A program made the position numbers and the translations under genes. From positions 6,622 to 70,621 of the forward strand of contig DASQIH010000069.1 in the NCBI GenBank assembly GCA_035631655.1: 64,000 nt of DNA, written 5' to 3'. The notes under the pieces are model-generated. The model had not been told where the DNA came from. It searched no databases and saw nothing but the letters and a program-made list of their open reading frames with translations. Of the stretch, positions 26,297-35,335 are shown in pieces. This stretch comes from Gp1-AA122 sp035631655 (lineage in GTDB: Bacteria; Acidobacteriota; Terriglobia; Terriglobales; Acidobacteriaceae). How positions within the stretch are numbered: position 1 is the first letter of the stretch; each line of letters opens with the position of its first letter.

Positions 26297-28350
26297 TCGG
26301 CTGCAGCTGCTGCCGGTACGACCTTGCCGGCCGGCGTGAGCCGCCTCCACGCGTGCCAGGCGTCGTAAGCAATGATGATCGCGGCTACGAACAACAGAGC
26401 CGAGACCAGGATCATCGCAATCGCGCCAATACTGTTGATGGGCTGCGAAGCAATCTTCGGGTTCGACAGAATGCTGGCGTACAGGTTGTAAGCCGTCACG
26501 CAGATCGCGGCCATGGTGGTCACATACATGAACAGCATGGGCCAGAAGGCGTACCGCGGGCTGCGTCCCACTGACTTCAGCCAGAGGCTGACGATCAGCA
26601 AGCTCAAAGCCGCCATCAATTGGTTCGAAGCCCCGAACAGCTGCCACAAGTAAATCCACGTTCCGCTCAGCACCAGCAGCAGAGTCAGAGCCATGGAAAT
26701 GATGGCGGCGATGTGTGGGTTCTTGAAACCGACCCAGGCTTCGCCCAGCCATTCGCCTAGGGTCACGCGCATCACGCGGAAGACGAGTTGCACCATGGTC
26801 AGCACGATAACCACGAACACCCCGAATCCTAGCGCCGTTCCATAAGCCGGCGGAATCGCGCCAAAGGTGACCATGCCGAGCAGTTTGCCAACGCCGGCAG
26901 CGAACGCTCCCGCTCCCGCACCACCCGCGATCGAAACCGCGATTAGCGAAAGCAGGGCCAGCGCGTTCTCGGAGAACATGCCGCCGCCACCCACCGGCAG
27001 AGCGTCGGTCTCGTATTCCAGTTGGCGCGCCGTGCCGATTGATCCAACCAGCGAGTGCCAGCCGGAAATCGCGCCGCAGGCAATCGTCACAAACAGCATC
27101 GGCCAGATCGGCTGAATCGCCGGCAACGCTTGCAGGATGTTCCCGGCCGCGTCTTTGGCCTGGGTCATCGGCATCCAGGTCGAGAAGACCTTGGTCTGGA
27201 AGGTGACGGCCGTGATCATGTCGGGATTCCCGAGCAGGGCACGAATTCCACCGACCACCGCGCCTAGGGCAGACAATCCGATGGTCAGGAATGTCACCCA
27301 GAACCCGATGTAATTCGTAGGCTGGGCGAACCGCCAGATCGGTAGCACGGTTCCCAGATACGAGAAGCCGAACACAAACAGGCACCAGAAGATAAAGGAG
27401 GGCAGCATCTTGATGGAGCCGCTCTGGTCCACATACTTAGGCACGATCTTGCCTTCAGGATTGATTACGGTCGTAGCCAGCCGGGGATCCGCCTTCGTAG
27501 GATCGACGACGGTATATAGAGGTTGTCGCCCGCTCAGGCGGTTGATGCCGTCGCTGAACTTCTCCACGACGGAGTTGATGGGACCGCCGAAAACCAGGGC
27601 CGAAGCTGGCTTGCCGTCTGGGGTAGTGCCCTTGACCGCCGCAATGCCTTTGGCGCCGATCGCCATCGAACCTAGCGTGACTACCACTGCCAGCAGGGTT
27701 ACGAAGATCAGGTCCATCTTCCAGCGATAGAGCATCTGCCCCATCAGCAGGCCCATGACGGCCAGCATCAGGATACCGAAGGGGACGTCGGCGCGAGGAT
27801 CGAAGATCCCAGCCATGATACCGACAAATGCTCCGGCCAGCAGCAACAGATAAAAGAAGATGAACACGAACAGGATGACGCGCGCCCGTGGGGCAATCAG
27901 CTTGTGCGCAATGGCCGAGAGTGAATTGCCGTCATTCCGCACCGCGACCATGATGGCTGAGTAGTCGCTGGCCCAACCCAGGAAGGTGACGCCCAGGGTG
28001 AGCCATAATAGGGCGGGCATCCACCCCCACAAGGTGGCTGCGGCAATCGGGCCGACAATTGGCCCTGCCGCGGCAATCGACTTGAAGTGATACCCGTAAA
28101 GCACGTTACGGCTGGTAGGCATGAAGTCCACGCCGTCCATATAGAGCCGCGCCGGCGTGGCCTTCTTGGTGTCAGGCTGGATGACGGTCCGGTCGATACT
28201 GCGCGCGTAACGTGTATAGCCCAAATAAATCATCACTGCGCCCAGCACCACGATGATCGGGGCGGTCATCGGTTTCTTGGTAACCGCATAACCGCCTACC
28301 ACTAAAGCAGGAATCAGAACCAGGACAAGAATGGAGAGCCGGATGTTCAT
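26293..28350 (-). CDS. cstA: carbon starvation protein A (CstA family transporter)
   Basis: 685 residues with about 16 hydrophobic helices. CstA hallmarks include DGVDFMPTSRNVLYGYHFKS near residue 75, GPIVGPIAAATLWGWMPALLW, and VNDGNSL-type DGNSLSAIAHK in the fourth helix region. The family imports pyruvate and/or peptides during carbon limitation; E. coli cstA is a CRP-cAMP target. Start supported by AAGGAG nine bases upstream. A perfect TGTGA-N6-TCACA palindrome lies about 168 bases upstream, fitting that known control. The residue 215-320 loop is longer than minimal. Confidence 0.95.
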   Translation of the reverse strand: MNIRLSILVLVLIPALVVGGYAVTKKPMTAPIIVVLGAVMIYLGYTRYARSIDRTVIQPDTKKATPARLYMDGVDFMPTSRNVLYGYHFKSIAAAGPIVGPIAAATLWGWMPALLWLTLGVTFLGWASDYSAIMVAVRNDGNSLSAIAHKLIAPRARVILFVFIFFYLLLLAGAFVGIMAGIFDPRADVPFGILMLAVMGLLMGQMLYRWKMDLIFVTLLAVVVTLGSMAIGAKGIAAVKGTTPDGKPASALVFGGPINSVVEKFSDGINRLSGRQPLYTVVDPTKADPRLATTVINPEGKIVPKYVDQSGSIKMLPSFIFWCLFVFGFSYLGTVLPIWRFAQPTNYIGFWVTFLTIGLSALGAVVGGIRALLGNPDMITAVTFQTKVFSTWMPMTQAKDAAGNILQALPAIQPIWPMLFVTIACGAISGWHSLVGSIGTARQLEYETDALPVGGGGMFSENALALLSLIAVSIAGGAGAGAFAAGVGKLLGMVTFGAIPPAYGTALGFGVFVVIVLTMVQLVFRVMRVTLGEWLGEAWVGFKNPHIAAIISMALTLLLVLSGTWIYLWQLFGASNQLMAALSLLIVSLWLKSVGRSPRYAFWPMLFMYVTTMAAICVTAYNLYASILSNPKIASQPINSIGAIAMILVSALLFVAAIIIAYDAWHAWRRLTPAGKVVPAAAAAD

Positions 28351-28510
28351 AAGGGAGCTCCTTGAAAGGCCTGTCCGGATGCGCCAGTGGGATCGTGAGA
28401 TTTCCAGACGCGGGATGCGCGGATGTCTGCACGTGGCAAGCGGACGCGGCCTCGGGATACGAACACAGCGTCTTTCCTACCAAGCATTTCCTATTGATTA
28501 CACTACTGGC

Positions 28511-28526
28511 TGTGACCGACCTCACA
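28511..28526. promoter_or_regulatory. perfect CRP-type palindrome upstream of cstA
   Basis: TGTGACCGACCTCACA matches TGTGA-N6-TCACA at all ten conserved positions. It lies in the 400-base gap between leftward cstA (centre about -168 from its ATG) and the rightward ECF sigma gene. No other clear feature was seen in that gap. Confidence 0.65.
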
Positions 28527-28795
28527 TATGCGGGTGATGCCGGAGGTCTGCCGCGGTGATTGCCTGACGCTCATTACCGAGGAGCAGCATCCCGGCACCC
28601 TGCGACGGCAATTATCTCTCTTGGTTACTTCAGATAGCAACCAGTCAGAGCAACAGGTACAATCGGCCTCAATCCGCGAGCTTTAACCGTGAACCATATG
28701 CGTTTGGCCCGTCTCGCCGCCCCTGTGCTGATGTTCAACAAGCTTTTCTCCGATTGCACAGCCTCGTGGAGTGGGACGGAGTTTGGTGCAAAGCG

Positions 28796-29377
28796 GTGAG
28801 ATCAAGACCCGGCGCGCCGGAAAGGGCATGGTCGGACGAACGTCTGGTTCGTGAATGCTGCAAAGGCAACCAGGCTGCCTGGTCTGCGCTCCTCGACAAA
28901 TACAAGAACCTGATCTTCTCGATTCCCATCAAATTTGGACTTTCTCGGGACGAGGCAGCCGATATTTTTCAGGCTGTTTCCCTAGACCTTTTGGCAGGGC
29001 TGCCGAAACTGCGCGATCCCAAGGCTCTCCCCAAGTGGCTGATGCAGACCAGCTATCACAGGTGCCTGCGCGGGAAAAAAGATCGCTTTGCGCCACTCGA
29101 TGACGAGATAGGTGCGAACCTCGGGGATACCAGTGTTCCCGATCTCCCAGAGCAGATGCTTTACCAATTGCAACGAGAGCAGAGCGTTCGCGAAGCGATG
29201 CTTGCCCTTTCACCGCGATGCCATCGGATGATTACCATGCTGTTTTTCGAGAACCCGCCGCGTCCTTACCAGGAAGTCGCTAAAGAACTGGGCCTGGCCA
29301 CCGGTTCGATCGGTTTCATTCGGGGAAGATGCCTGGGTAAGTTGCGTCAAGTTTTGGAGAAGAAGGGCTTCAGGTGA
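28796..29377 (+). CDS. ECF-type sigma-70 family factor
   Basis: About 193 residues; start uncertain (GTG 28796, GTG 28766 or TTG 28754, none with an ideal ribosome site). Region 2 is visible in ALLDKYKNLIFSIPIKFGLSRDEAADIFQAV and region 4 in MLALSPRCHRMITMLFF through YQEVAKELGLATGSIGFIRGRCLGKLR, a helix-turn-helix. ECF factors redirect RNA polymerase to specific promoters. The gene overlaps the TPR-CHAT gene by four bases. A zinc-finger protein downstream is the likely regulator. Confidence 0.88.
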   Translation: MRSRPGAPERAWSDERLVRECCKGNQAAWSALLDKYKNLIFSIPIKFGLSRDEAADIFQAVSLDLLAGLPKLRDPKALPKWLMQTSYHRCLRGKKDRFAPLDDEIGANLGDTSVPDLPEQMLYQLQREQSVREAMLALSPRCHRMITMLFFENPPRPYQEVAKELGLATGSIGFIRGRCLGKLRQVLEKKGFR

Positions 29378-32238
29378 TGGAACCGCGGCGCGTCGCCAGT
29401 AAAGAGCACATGCTGAAACAGCTGGCCAGTCTCAGCGATGATACTGCGCGCCGGAAATTTCTCGCTCGCCACCGCACCTTGGTTCGCCCTGAGATCGTCT
29501 CGGAGATGGCCGACCAAGTGCGAGAACAAGTTCGGGTCGATGTCGCGCAGGCTCTTCAGTTAGCAGACGCAGCGCTCGCCATCGCTGACGAACTAGACGA
29601 CAAAGAATCCCTAGCCAAGGCATTGCGTGCGAAGGCCAATACTCTCTACGCGCAGGGTGAAAATGCGCAGGCGGTCGACTTTCATCAGCAGGCTGTTGCC
29701 CTTTTCGATGTTCTCGGCAAAACCGGCGAAGTGGCCCGGACGCTGAGCGGATCGATCCAGCCTCTGCTTCTCATGGGCGAATACAACCGTGCCTTCGCTG
29801 CCGGCGAGCGTGCCCGGAAGATTTTTACTGATGAGGGTAATACTTGGAGGCTCGCGCGTCTCGACATCAACATTGGAAATATTTACTACCGCCAGGACAG
29901 ATTTGTTGAAGCTATTGCCTGCTATGAGCGCGCCTACCAGGGCCTGCCCGCGAAGGATGACCCGGAGGGTATCGCAGTAGTTCTCACCAACATGGCGACT
30001 TGTTACATCAGCCTCAATGATTTTGCTAAGGCTTTGGAGACACATGAAAAGGCACGGACGTTCTCCGAAGAGCACGGTATGCCGCTGCTCCGGACACAGG
30101 CCGAATACAACATCGCGTATCTCTATTTTCTTCGGGGCGAGTACAGCCGGGCTATCGAAATGTACCGCGCCCGACGACTGGCCTTTAAGAAAGTCGGCGA
30201 CTTCTATCATCTTGCGCTCTGCAACTTAGACCTTTCCGAGCTCTACTTGGACTTGAATCTCGCTTCCGAAGCCGCAGAGCTTGCGCAACAGGCCCATGAA
30301 GGTTTTCACAAGCTTGGCAACGGCTATGAAGACGCCAAGAGCCTGGCTTTCTCGGCAATGGCCGCCGGCCAGCAGGGGCATGGCTTTGAAGCTCTTAAGC
30401 TCTTCTCCCAGTCCCGCGAGCTGTTTGTCAAGGAAAAGAACCGTGCCTGGCAGTCGCTGATCGATTTGTACCGGGCGCTAGTCTTTTTCAATGAAGGACG
30501 TTTCTTTGAAGCGCGCCGACTCTGCTCCGAAGCCCTGGAAGCCTTGCGCAGTCTAAGTCTTCTCAACAAGGCGGTTGTGGCTGAATTGCTACTCGCCCGC
30601 ATTGCCTTGCGCATGGATGAAATCGAACCGGCAACCATGCATTGTGAAGCCGCCTTGGAGAGGTTGAACGATTTACAGATTCCGGTCCTTACGCACGCGG
30701 CTCACCTTCTCATGGGAAACATCTATTCGGCGCGGAAGGATCGCCAAAAGGCCTATCTCTCCTACCAGGCTGCGCGGGAAGCGTTGGAATCGCTGCGCAG
30801 CAGCCTTCATCGCGAAGAACTGAAGATTGCTTTCATCAAGAATCGTCTGGAGGTTTACGAGGACTTGGTCGAACTTTGCATGGACCGGGGGACAGAACGC
30901 GGTTCTCTGGAGGAAGCACTGGGCTATATCGAGCAGGCAAAGTCTCGCAGCCTGATGGATATGTTCACCCGGCCGGCGTCTCCAGTAAGCAGCGAGCCAA
31001 CCGGACAGAGCGAGCTCGTTCGTTCGATCCGCGATCTTCGTGAAGAGTTGAACTGGTACTACAACCTGATTGAAAGAGAGCAACTCAAACCGGAAGCGCC
31101 ATCGCCGGATCGTATTGCCAAATTGCAGCGGCAAGCCCGCGCTCGGGAGAATGATTTGCTGCGCATGTTGCACGAAGCCAGCGACTCGGATGCCGAACAG
31201 GCCGGCTTGCAAAGGCCGACCAGCGTTCCGATTCCGTCTATCCGCGCCAGCATTCCGGCCGGTACTCTGCTGGTCGAGTACTTTCGGATTCGCGATCGCA
31301 TTCTGGTTTGTCTGCTCGGCCACGATAGCCTGCAAATCATGCCCCTGACCTTGGAATCGCGAGTCTCGAATCTTTTGCGGCTGCTGCAATTTCAGCTCTC
31401 GAAATTTCGTCTCGCTCCGCAGTACCTTAGTGCATTCGAGGACTCTCTGCTACAGGCTACGCAAGCTCACCTCGCCGAACTCTATAACGAGCTGATCGCT
31501 CCCATCCGGATGCAATTGAATAGCATGCATCTGGTCTTCGTGCCTCATGGACTGCTTCATTACGTGCCGTTCCACGCACTTTTTGATGGGAAGTCGTACC
31601 TGGTGGATGGTTTCACTGTTTCCTACGCCCCGAGCGCGAGCATTTACACGTTGTGCCAGTCGAGGGAAGGGAATTCCTCGGGCCCTTCCCTAGTGCTGGG
31701 CATTCCCGATCCGCAGGCGCCTGCCATTGCCGACGAAGCGCGGGCGTTGACCGACGTTCTTCCGAACACCAAGCTATTCCTCGGGAACGAAGCAAGTGAG
31801 GACATCCTTCGCAGCCGAGGACCCAACAGCCGGATGATTCACATCGCGACTCACGGCTATTTCCGGCAAGATAATCCAATGTTTTCTGCCATCCGGCTAG
31901 GCGGTTCGTTCCTTAGCTTGTATGACCTATACCAACTCAGGCTGCCCGTGGAACTTATTACCTTGAGCGGTTGCGCAACCGGCCTCAACGTGGTTGCTGC
32001 AGGGGACGAACTGATTGGACTAGCCCGCGGCCTGATACATGCCGGAGCGCAGTCTCTGGTCCTCAGCCTCTGGGACGTGCACGATAAGAGCACCGCTGAG
32101 TACATGCGTGCGTTTTATCGTCATTTGAGCGAAGGAAATACGAAACCGGCGGCTTTGCGGAAGACCATGCTGGAATTGCGAAAGAGCTATCCCCATCCGT
32201 ATCAATGGGCTCCATTCATTCTTATAGGTAAGACTTAA
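29374..32238 (+). CDS. TPR-CHAT protein (caspase/separase-like peptidase)
   Basis: 954 residues. Residues about 45-500 consist of tetratricopeptide repeats (for example ALRAKANTLYAQGENAQAVD, AVVLTNMATCYISLNDFAKA). A helical linker to about 620 is followed by a CHAT domain carrying the catalytic dyad: His827 in HIATHGYF and Cys867 in LSGCATG. CHAT proteases belong to clan CD with caspases and separase. No signal peptide, so cytoplasmic. It is flanked by an ECF sigma factor, a zinc-finger protein and a secreted subtilase. The dyad is intact, so activity is expected; the target is unknown. Confidence 0.92.
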   Translation: MMEPRRVASKEHMLKQLASLSDDTARRKFLARHRTLVRPEIVSEMADQVREQVRVDVAQALQLADAALAIADELDDKESLAKALRAKANTLYAQGENAQAVDFHQQAVALFDVLGKTGEVARTLSGSIQPLLLMGEYNRAFAAGERARKIFTDEGNTWRLARLDINIGNIYYRQDRFVEAIACYERAYQGLPAKDDPEGIAVVLTNMATCYISLNDFAKALETHEKARTFSEEHGMPLLRTQAEYNIAYLYFLRGEYSRAIEMYRARRLAFKKVGDFYHLALCNLDLSELYLDLNLASEAAELAQQAHEGFHKLGNGYEDAKSLAFSAMAAGQQGHGFEALKLFSQSRELFVKEKNRAWQSLIDLYRALVFFNEGRFFEARRLCSEALEALRSLSLLNKAVVAELLLARIALRMDEIEPATMHCEAALERLNDLQIPVLTHAAHLLMGNIYSARKDRQKAYLSYQAAREALESLRSSLHREELKIAFIKNRLEVYEDLVELCMDRGTERGSLEEALGYIEQAKSRSLMDMFTRPASPVSSEPTGQSELVRSIRDLREELNWYYNLIEREQLKPEAPSPDRIAKLQRQARARENDLLRMLHEASDSDAEQAGLQRPTSVPIPSIRASIPAGTLLVEYFRIRDRILVCLLGHDSLQIMPLTLESRVSNLLRLLQFQLSKFRLAPQYLSAFEDSLLQATQAHLAELYNELIAPIRMQLNSMHLVFVPHGLLHYVPFHALFDGKSYLVDGFTVSYAPSASIYTLCQSREGNSSGPSLVLGIPDPQAPAIADEARALTDVLPNTKLFLGNEASEDILRSRGPNSRMIHIATHGYFRQDNPMFSAIRLGGSFLSLYDLYQLRLPVELITLSGCATGLNVVAAGDELIGLARGLIHAGAQSLVLSLWDVHDKSTAEYMRAFYRHLSEGNTKPAALRKTMLELRKSYPHPYQWAPFILIGKT

Positions 32239-32367
32239 AGTCCGAGAATTTTCCTTGGCACCTATATTTTTGGTCCCGGTGCCGGCCCCTATTAGCAAAT
32301 TGAAAGTCATTCCCGGAGGAACCACGGTCTGACAGGTTCTGGTTCGCTCCCCCAAGCGGAGGTAGAG

Positions 32368-33000
32368 GTGAAACATTTCAGTGACGAATCCTGGGCGGAC
32401 TTTGCCAGGAACTTGGTAACACCGAGCGTAAAGACAACGATGCAGCGCCACATTGATGACGGATGCAAGAAATGCGAGGCGACTTTGCTGATTTGGCAGG
32501 GGGTCGCATCGGTTGCAAAAGCGGAGAGCTCTTACGTTCCGCCGGACGATACGCTCCGGGTTGCAAAGAGTCAGTTTGGGGGTGTGGCTGGTGGCCTGAA
32601 GACCAGCCTGCCTGTGCGTCTTGTCTTTGACAGCAGTCTTCAGCCGGTGGCTGCGGGGCTGCGGGGTACAGTTTCGAGCCGGCAATTCCTGTATGAAGCC
32701 GATGACTACGTCATCGATCTTCGCCTGGAGCCACAACGAGAGTTGGACCGCATCTCGCTGGTTGGGCAGGTTCTCAATCGGGCCAAGGCTCACCGGGCCG
32801 CACAAGGTGTCCTGGTGCGCCTGCTGAAGGGAGTATTACCCGTGGCGAACACTGCGACCAACGACTTTGGTGAATTTCAGCTGGAATTCGATGCCGGCCA
32901 CGATTTAAGTATTGCCATTGGTATGGATGAAGAAAAAGTGATTGTCCTCCCCCTCCACGGCGTGCAGAACAAGCCGTTCGATCGCAAGCACATGGATTAA
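32368..33000 (+). CDS. zinc-finger (anti-sigma-like) protein with carboxypeptidase-regulatory-like domain
   Basis: 210 residues, GTG start with GGAGG six bases upstream. Residues 26-36 (MQRHIDDGCKKC) form HX4CX2C, one residue longer than the HX3CX2C of classical zinc-containing anti-sigma factors. The C-terminal half (about 130-205) has beta-sandwich character (GVLVRLLKGVLPVANTATNDFGEFQLEF) like regulatory-like or invasin-type Ig domains. There is no membrane helix. By position and zinc motif it may hold the ECF factor, with the beta domain sensing a partner (inference). Confidence 0.75.
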   Translation: MKHFSDESWADFARNLVTPSVKTTMQRHIDDGCKKCEATLLIWQGVASVAKAESSYVPPDDTLRVAKSQFGGVAGGLKTSLPVRLVFDSSLQPVAAGLRGTVSSRQFLYEADDYVIDLRLEPQRELDRISLVGQVLNRAKAHRAAQGVLVRLLKGVLPVANTATNDFGEFQLEFDAGHDLSIAIGMDEEKVIVLPLHGVQNKPFDRKHMD

Positions 33001-33057
33001 TTCCGCGGGATCCCCTGAAGGTAACTTCTGGTGATTACCGCTGGAACACAGCAATGG

Positions 33058-33069
33058 TTACACGTGTAA
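33058..33069. promoter_or_regulatory. 12-base perfect palindrome upstream of the subtilase
   Basis: TTACACGTGTAA is fully self-complementary and lies about 85 bases before the subtilase ATG, in the 150-base gap after the zinc-finger gene. It may be an operator for the downstream protease; no known regulator is assigned. Confidence 0.4.
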
Positions 33070-33150
33070 GTTTAGCACGCGTCGGTTTTGTTCTAAACTC
33101 AGCCGCAATTGCAGACAGAGGGGCGGTGGAGTTTGAGAGGGGTTACTTCG

Positions 33151-34572
33151 ATGGGTACTCGGATTCAAGGTTTGACCAGGATGTACCATTTCCCCCGCGC
33201 AGTTCAGGCATGTCTATTGTTGCTGGTTCTGATTACCGCCCAGTTTTCCGCGGCGCAAACCCAGAACCGCGTCTTGATGCGTAACACGCTGGGACTCACA
33301 GGAATTCTGAACGTCTGCAACCTGCTGGGTTGCTCGTCCGTGCAAGCGATTGGTGATCCCAGCGGCCAGCTCTTCATGGTCCAGACTTCCTCCGTGGTTG
33401 ATTCGCTGCTGCTCTTGGTTTTGAGGCCATTGGGGGTTGTCTCGGTCGAATCGGACCAGTTGGTCGCCACGCAAGGCGCCACGGTCACTTCGATTCCGCC
33501 CTATCTGAACGACCGGACGCCGATCACGTACTACGGCGCAACGGTTTGGCGTGGCTATGTCTATCAGCCTGCGAACCAGCTGATCCAGACCGATTCCATG
33601 CATTCGATTTTCGGGGTAGCGGGCTCGGGCATTACCGTCGCCGTGATTGACACGGGCGTCGACCCCAATCATCCGGCCCTGAAAAGTTCTCTCGTTACCG
33701 GCTACGATTTCACCCGCAACCAGAGTGGTGGTTCGGAAATGGCGGACGTCAGCCAGTCGACGGCTGCTGTCCTCGACAGCAGCGGCATGCAAGCCGCCCA
33801 GGTCAGCCAATCGACTGCTGCGGTTCTGGATCAATCGACGGCCGCCGTACTCGATGGCCACCAATATCAGGCTTTCGGCCACGGAACTATGGTTTCGGGT
33901 ATCGTTCACCTGGTAGCTCCGCAAGCCAAGATCATGCCGTTGAAGTCGTTCCACGCCGACGGTTCGGGTTATAACTCTGACATCTTGCGCGCCATTTACT
34001 ATGCGGCCAGTCACGGCGCGAAGGTGATCAACATGAGCTTTAATTACACTACGTACTCGCAGGAGCTGGCCAACGCCGTGAACTACGTGACGGCGAATGG
34101 AGTGATTTGCATCGCGGCAGCGGGGAACAGCGGACGGCAAGCGACGGTCTATCCTGCGGCTCTGAAGGGCGTGGTGGATGTCGCCTCTACCAGCCTCAAC
34201 GACACGCCTTCGACTTTCTCCAACTACGGCGCTCCTCCGGTGTGGCTGGCGGCACCGGGTGAAGCCATCATGACCACCTATCCCTTCGGAACCTACGCGG
34301 CGGGCTGGGGAACCTCATTCAGTGCTCCGTTCGTGAGCGGAACCACCGCGGTGATCGCGTCGGTTTATAAGGCCCAGACCAGCGGATCCGTGTCCTTGCT
34401 CGGACTGATAACGCTCTCTACATCTAGCAGTACGAGCCTTGCGGCCGGGGAACCCCAAGCGGCAAATGCCTTGTCCCATGCGCAGTACATCTCCGCGCCA
34501 CAGTTGGGATATGGCCGCCTGGATACCTATCAGGCGGTACAAGCCTTCCGCAACTATCTGGGGCTGCACTAA
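33151..34572 (+). CDS. secreted S8 subtilisin-like peptidase with QSTAAVLD repeats
   Basis: 473 residues from the ATG at 33151 (GAGAGGGG upstream); an N-terminal signal peptide (about 11-33, LLLLVLITAQFSAAQ) and propeptide-like segment follow. The catalytic triad is intact: Asp167 in VAVIDTGVD, His244 in FGHGTMVSG, Ser389 in GTSFSAPFVSG, with Asn in AAAGNSG for the oxyanion hole. Between Asp and His an insertion carries three copies of QSTAAVLD (202-209, 220-227, 228-235). It follows the TPR-CHAT and zinc-finger genes, suggesting a coordinated proteolytic system. Confidence 0.93.
   Translation: MGTRIQGLTRMYHFPRAVQACLLLLVLITAQFSAAQTQNRVLMRNTLGLTGILNVCNLLGCSSVQAIGDPSGQLFMVQTSSVVDSLLLLVLRPLGVVSVESDQLVATQGATVTSIPPYLNDRTPITYYGATVWRGYVYQPANQLIQTDSMHSIFGVAGSGITVAVIDTGVDPNHPALKSSLVTGYDFTRNQSGGSEMADVSQSTAAVLDSSGMQAAQVSQSTAAVLDQSTAAVLDGHQYQAFGHGTMVSGIVHLVAPQAKIMPLKSFHADGSGYNSDILRAIYYAASHGAKVINMSFNYTTYSQELANAVNYVTANGVICIAAAGNSGRQATVYPAALKGVVDVASTSLNDTPSTFSNYGAPPVWLAAPGEAIMTTYPFGTYAAGWGTSFSAPFVSGTTAVIASVYKAQTSGSVSLLGLITLSTSSSTSLAAGEPQAANALSHAQYISAPQLGYGRLDTYQAVQAFRNYLGLH
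33754..33855 (+). repeat. three QSTAAVLD octapeptide repeats within the subtilase
   Basis: Copies at 33754-33777, 33808-33831 and 33832-33855. The amino acids are identical, but codons differ at many third positions (for instance GTC, GTT, GTA for Val). The peptide rather than the DNA therefore appears conserved. The repeats sit in a surface insertion between the catalytic Asp and His. Confidence 0.9.
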
Positions 34573-34588
34573 ACGGCGGAGACCTCCT

Positions 34589-35281
34589 GTGGCAACCTTT
34601 GCGGACCAATACCTGGCGAGTGCTACTGGCATCGCTACCACCTTGCGGGTTAAAGAACTTGAGGAGCAGCAACACACGCTCCTCAAGTCCGTCATCTGCG
34701 CCTTCAATCAACTGCTTGATCTACGAGATCTCAACACCGGAATTCACAGCACACGTTTGGCCGAGTGGGCGATTCGGGTTGCCCGCCAGCTGGGAATCGC
34801 GGAAACCGACTTCTACCAGCTCGAAGTCGCCGCTCTCTTGCACGATATCGGAAAGATCGGCGTTCCCGATTCCATTCTCAGGAAAGAAGGCAAGCTCACC
34901 GACGAAGAACGCGCCAAGATGAACAAGCATCCGGAGTACAGCTGGTCCATCCTGCGCCTGTTCGCGGGGCTGGAAAAGGCGAGCCTTTATGCTTTGCACC
35001 ATCACGAGAACTACGACGGAACCGGCTATCCCGGCGGCCTTAAGGGAAATGAGATTCCCATTGGTTCACGCATTGTGTCGGTGATCGACGCTTACGATGC
35101 GATGATTTCCAATCGTTGTTATCGCAAGGGCCTCCCGCACGATGAAGCCATTCGCCGTTTGTTGGCGAGCAGCGGGACTCAATTTGATCCGGTCGTTGTC
35201 CAATCTTTTACAGAAATCGCCAAAGAAGAAGTAGCTGAAGTCTTCGCCGCCACGGGCACAAGTCCCTCTGCCACCATTTAA
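34589..35281 (+). CDS. HD-GYP domain protein (putative c-di-GMP phosphodiesterase)
   Basis: 230 residues from a GTG at 34589 with GGAG upstream, 16 bases after the subtilase stop. HD-GYP motifs are complete: HSTRLAEWA, HDIGKIGVPD, HPEYSW, HHHENYDGTGYPGGLKG, and SRIVSVIDAYDAM. The family hydrolyses c-di-GMP or acts as a degenerate receptor. There is no receiver domain; the N-terminal 45 residues look coiled-coil (LRVKELEEQQHTLLK). Its place at the end of the CHAT/subtilase cluster suggests c-di-GMP input or output, which is inference. Confidence 0.93.
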   Translation: MATFADQYLASATGIATTLRVKELEEQQHTLLKSVICAFNQLLDLRDLNTGIHSTRLAEWAIRVARQLGIAETDFYQLEVAALLHDIGKIGVPDSILRKEGKLTDEERAKMNKHPEYSWSILRLFAGLEKASLYALHHHENYDGTGYPGGLKGNEIPIGSRIVSVIDAYDAMISNRCYRKGLPHDEAIRRLLASSGTQFDPVVVQSFTEIAKEEVAEVFAATGTSPSATI

Positions 35282-35286
35282 CGTTT

Positions 35287-35313
35287 GTCATCCTGAGCGA
35301 AGCGAAGGATCTG
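35287..35313. repeat. interspersed repeat of the GTCATCCTGA...GAAGGATCTG type
   Basis: GTCATCCTGAGCGAAGCGAA followed by GGATCTG; a related copy with a longer middle lies at 61790-61826. Such hairpin-like units (ATCCT / AGGAT) are dispersed between genes in many Acidobacteria. Confidence 0.6.
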
Positions 35314-35335
35314 TGCATTTCGTTCGCGCTGTCTT

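Noticed and set aside
26030..27385. 451-residue - strand frame inside cstA
   Set aside because: It is an alternate frame of the same strand as cstA, Arg/Gly/His-rich, with no family signature.
33214..34140. 308-residue frame opposite the subtilase
   Set aside because: The subtilase has an intact triad and signal peptide; the antisense product is low-quality and lacks motifs.
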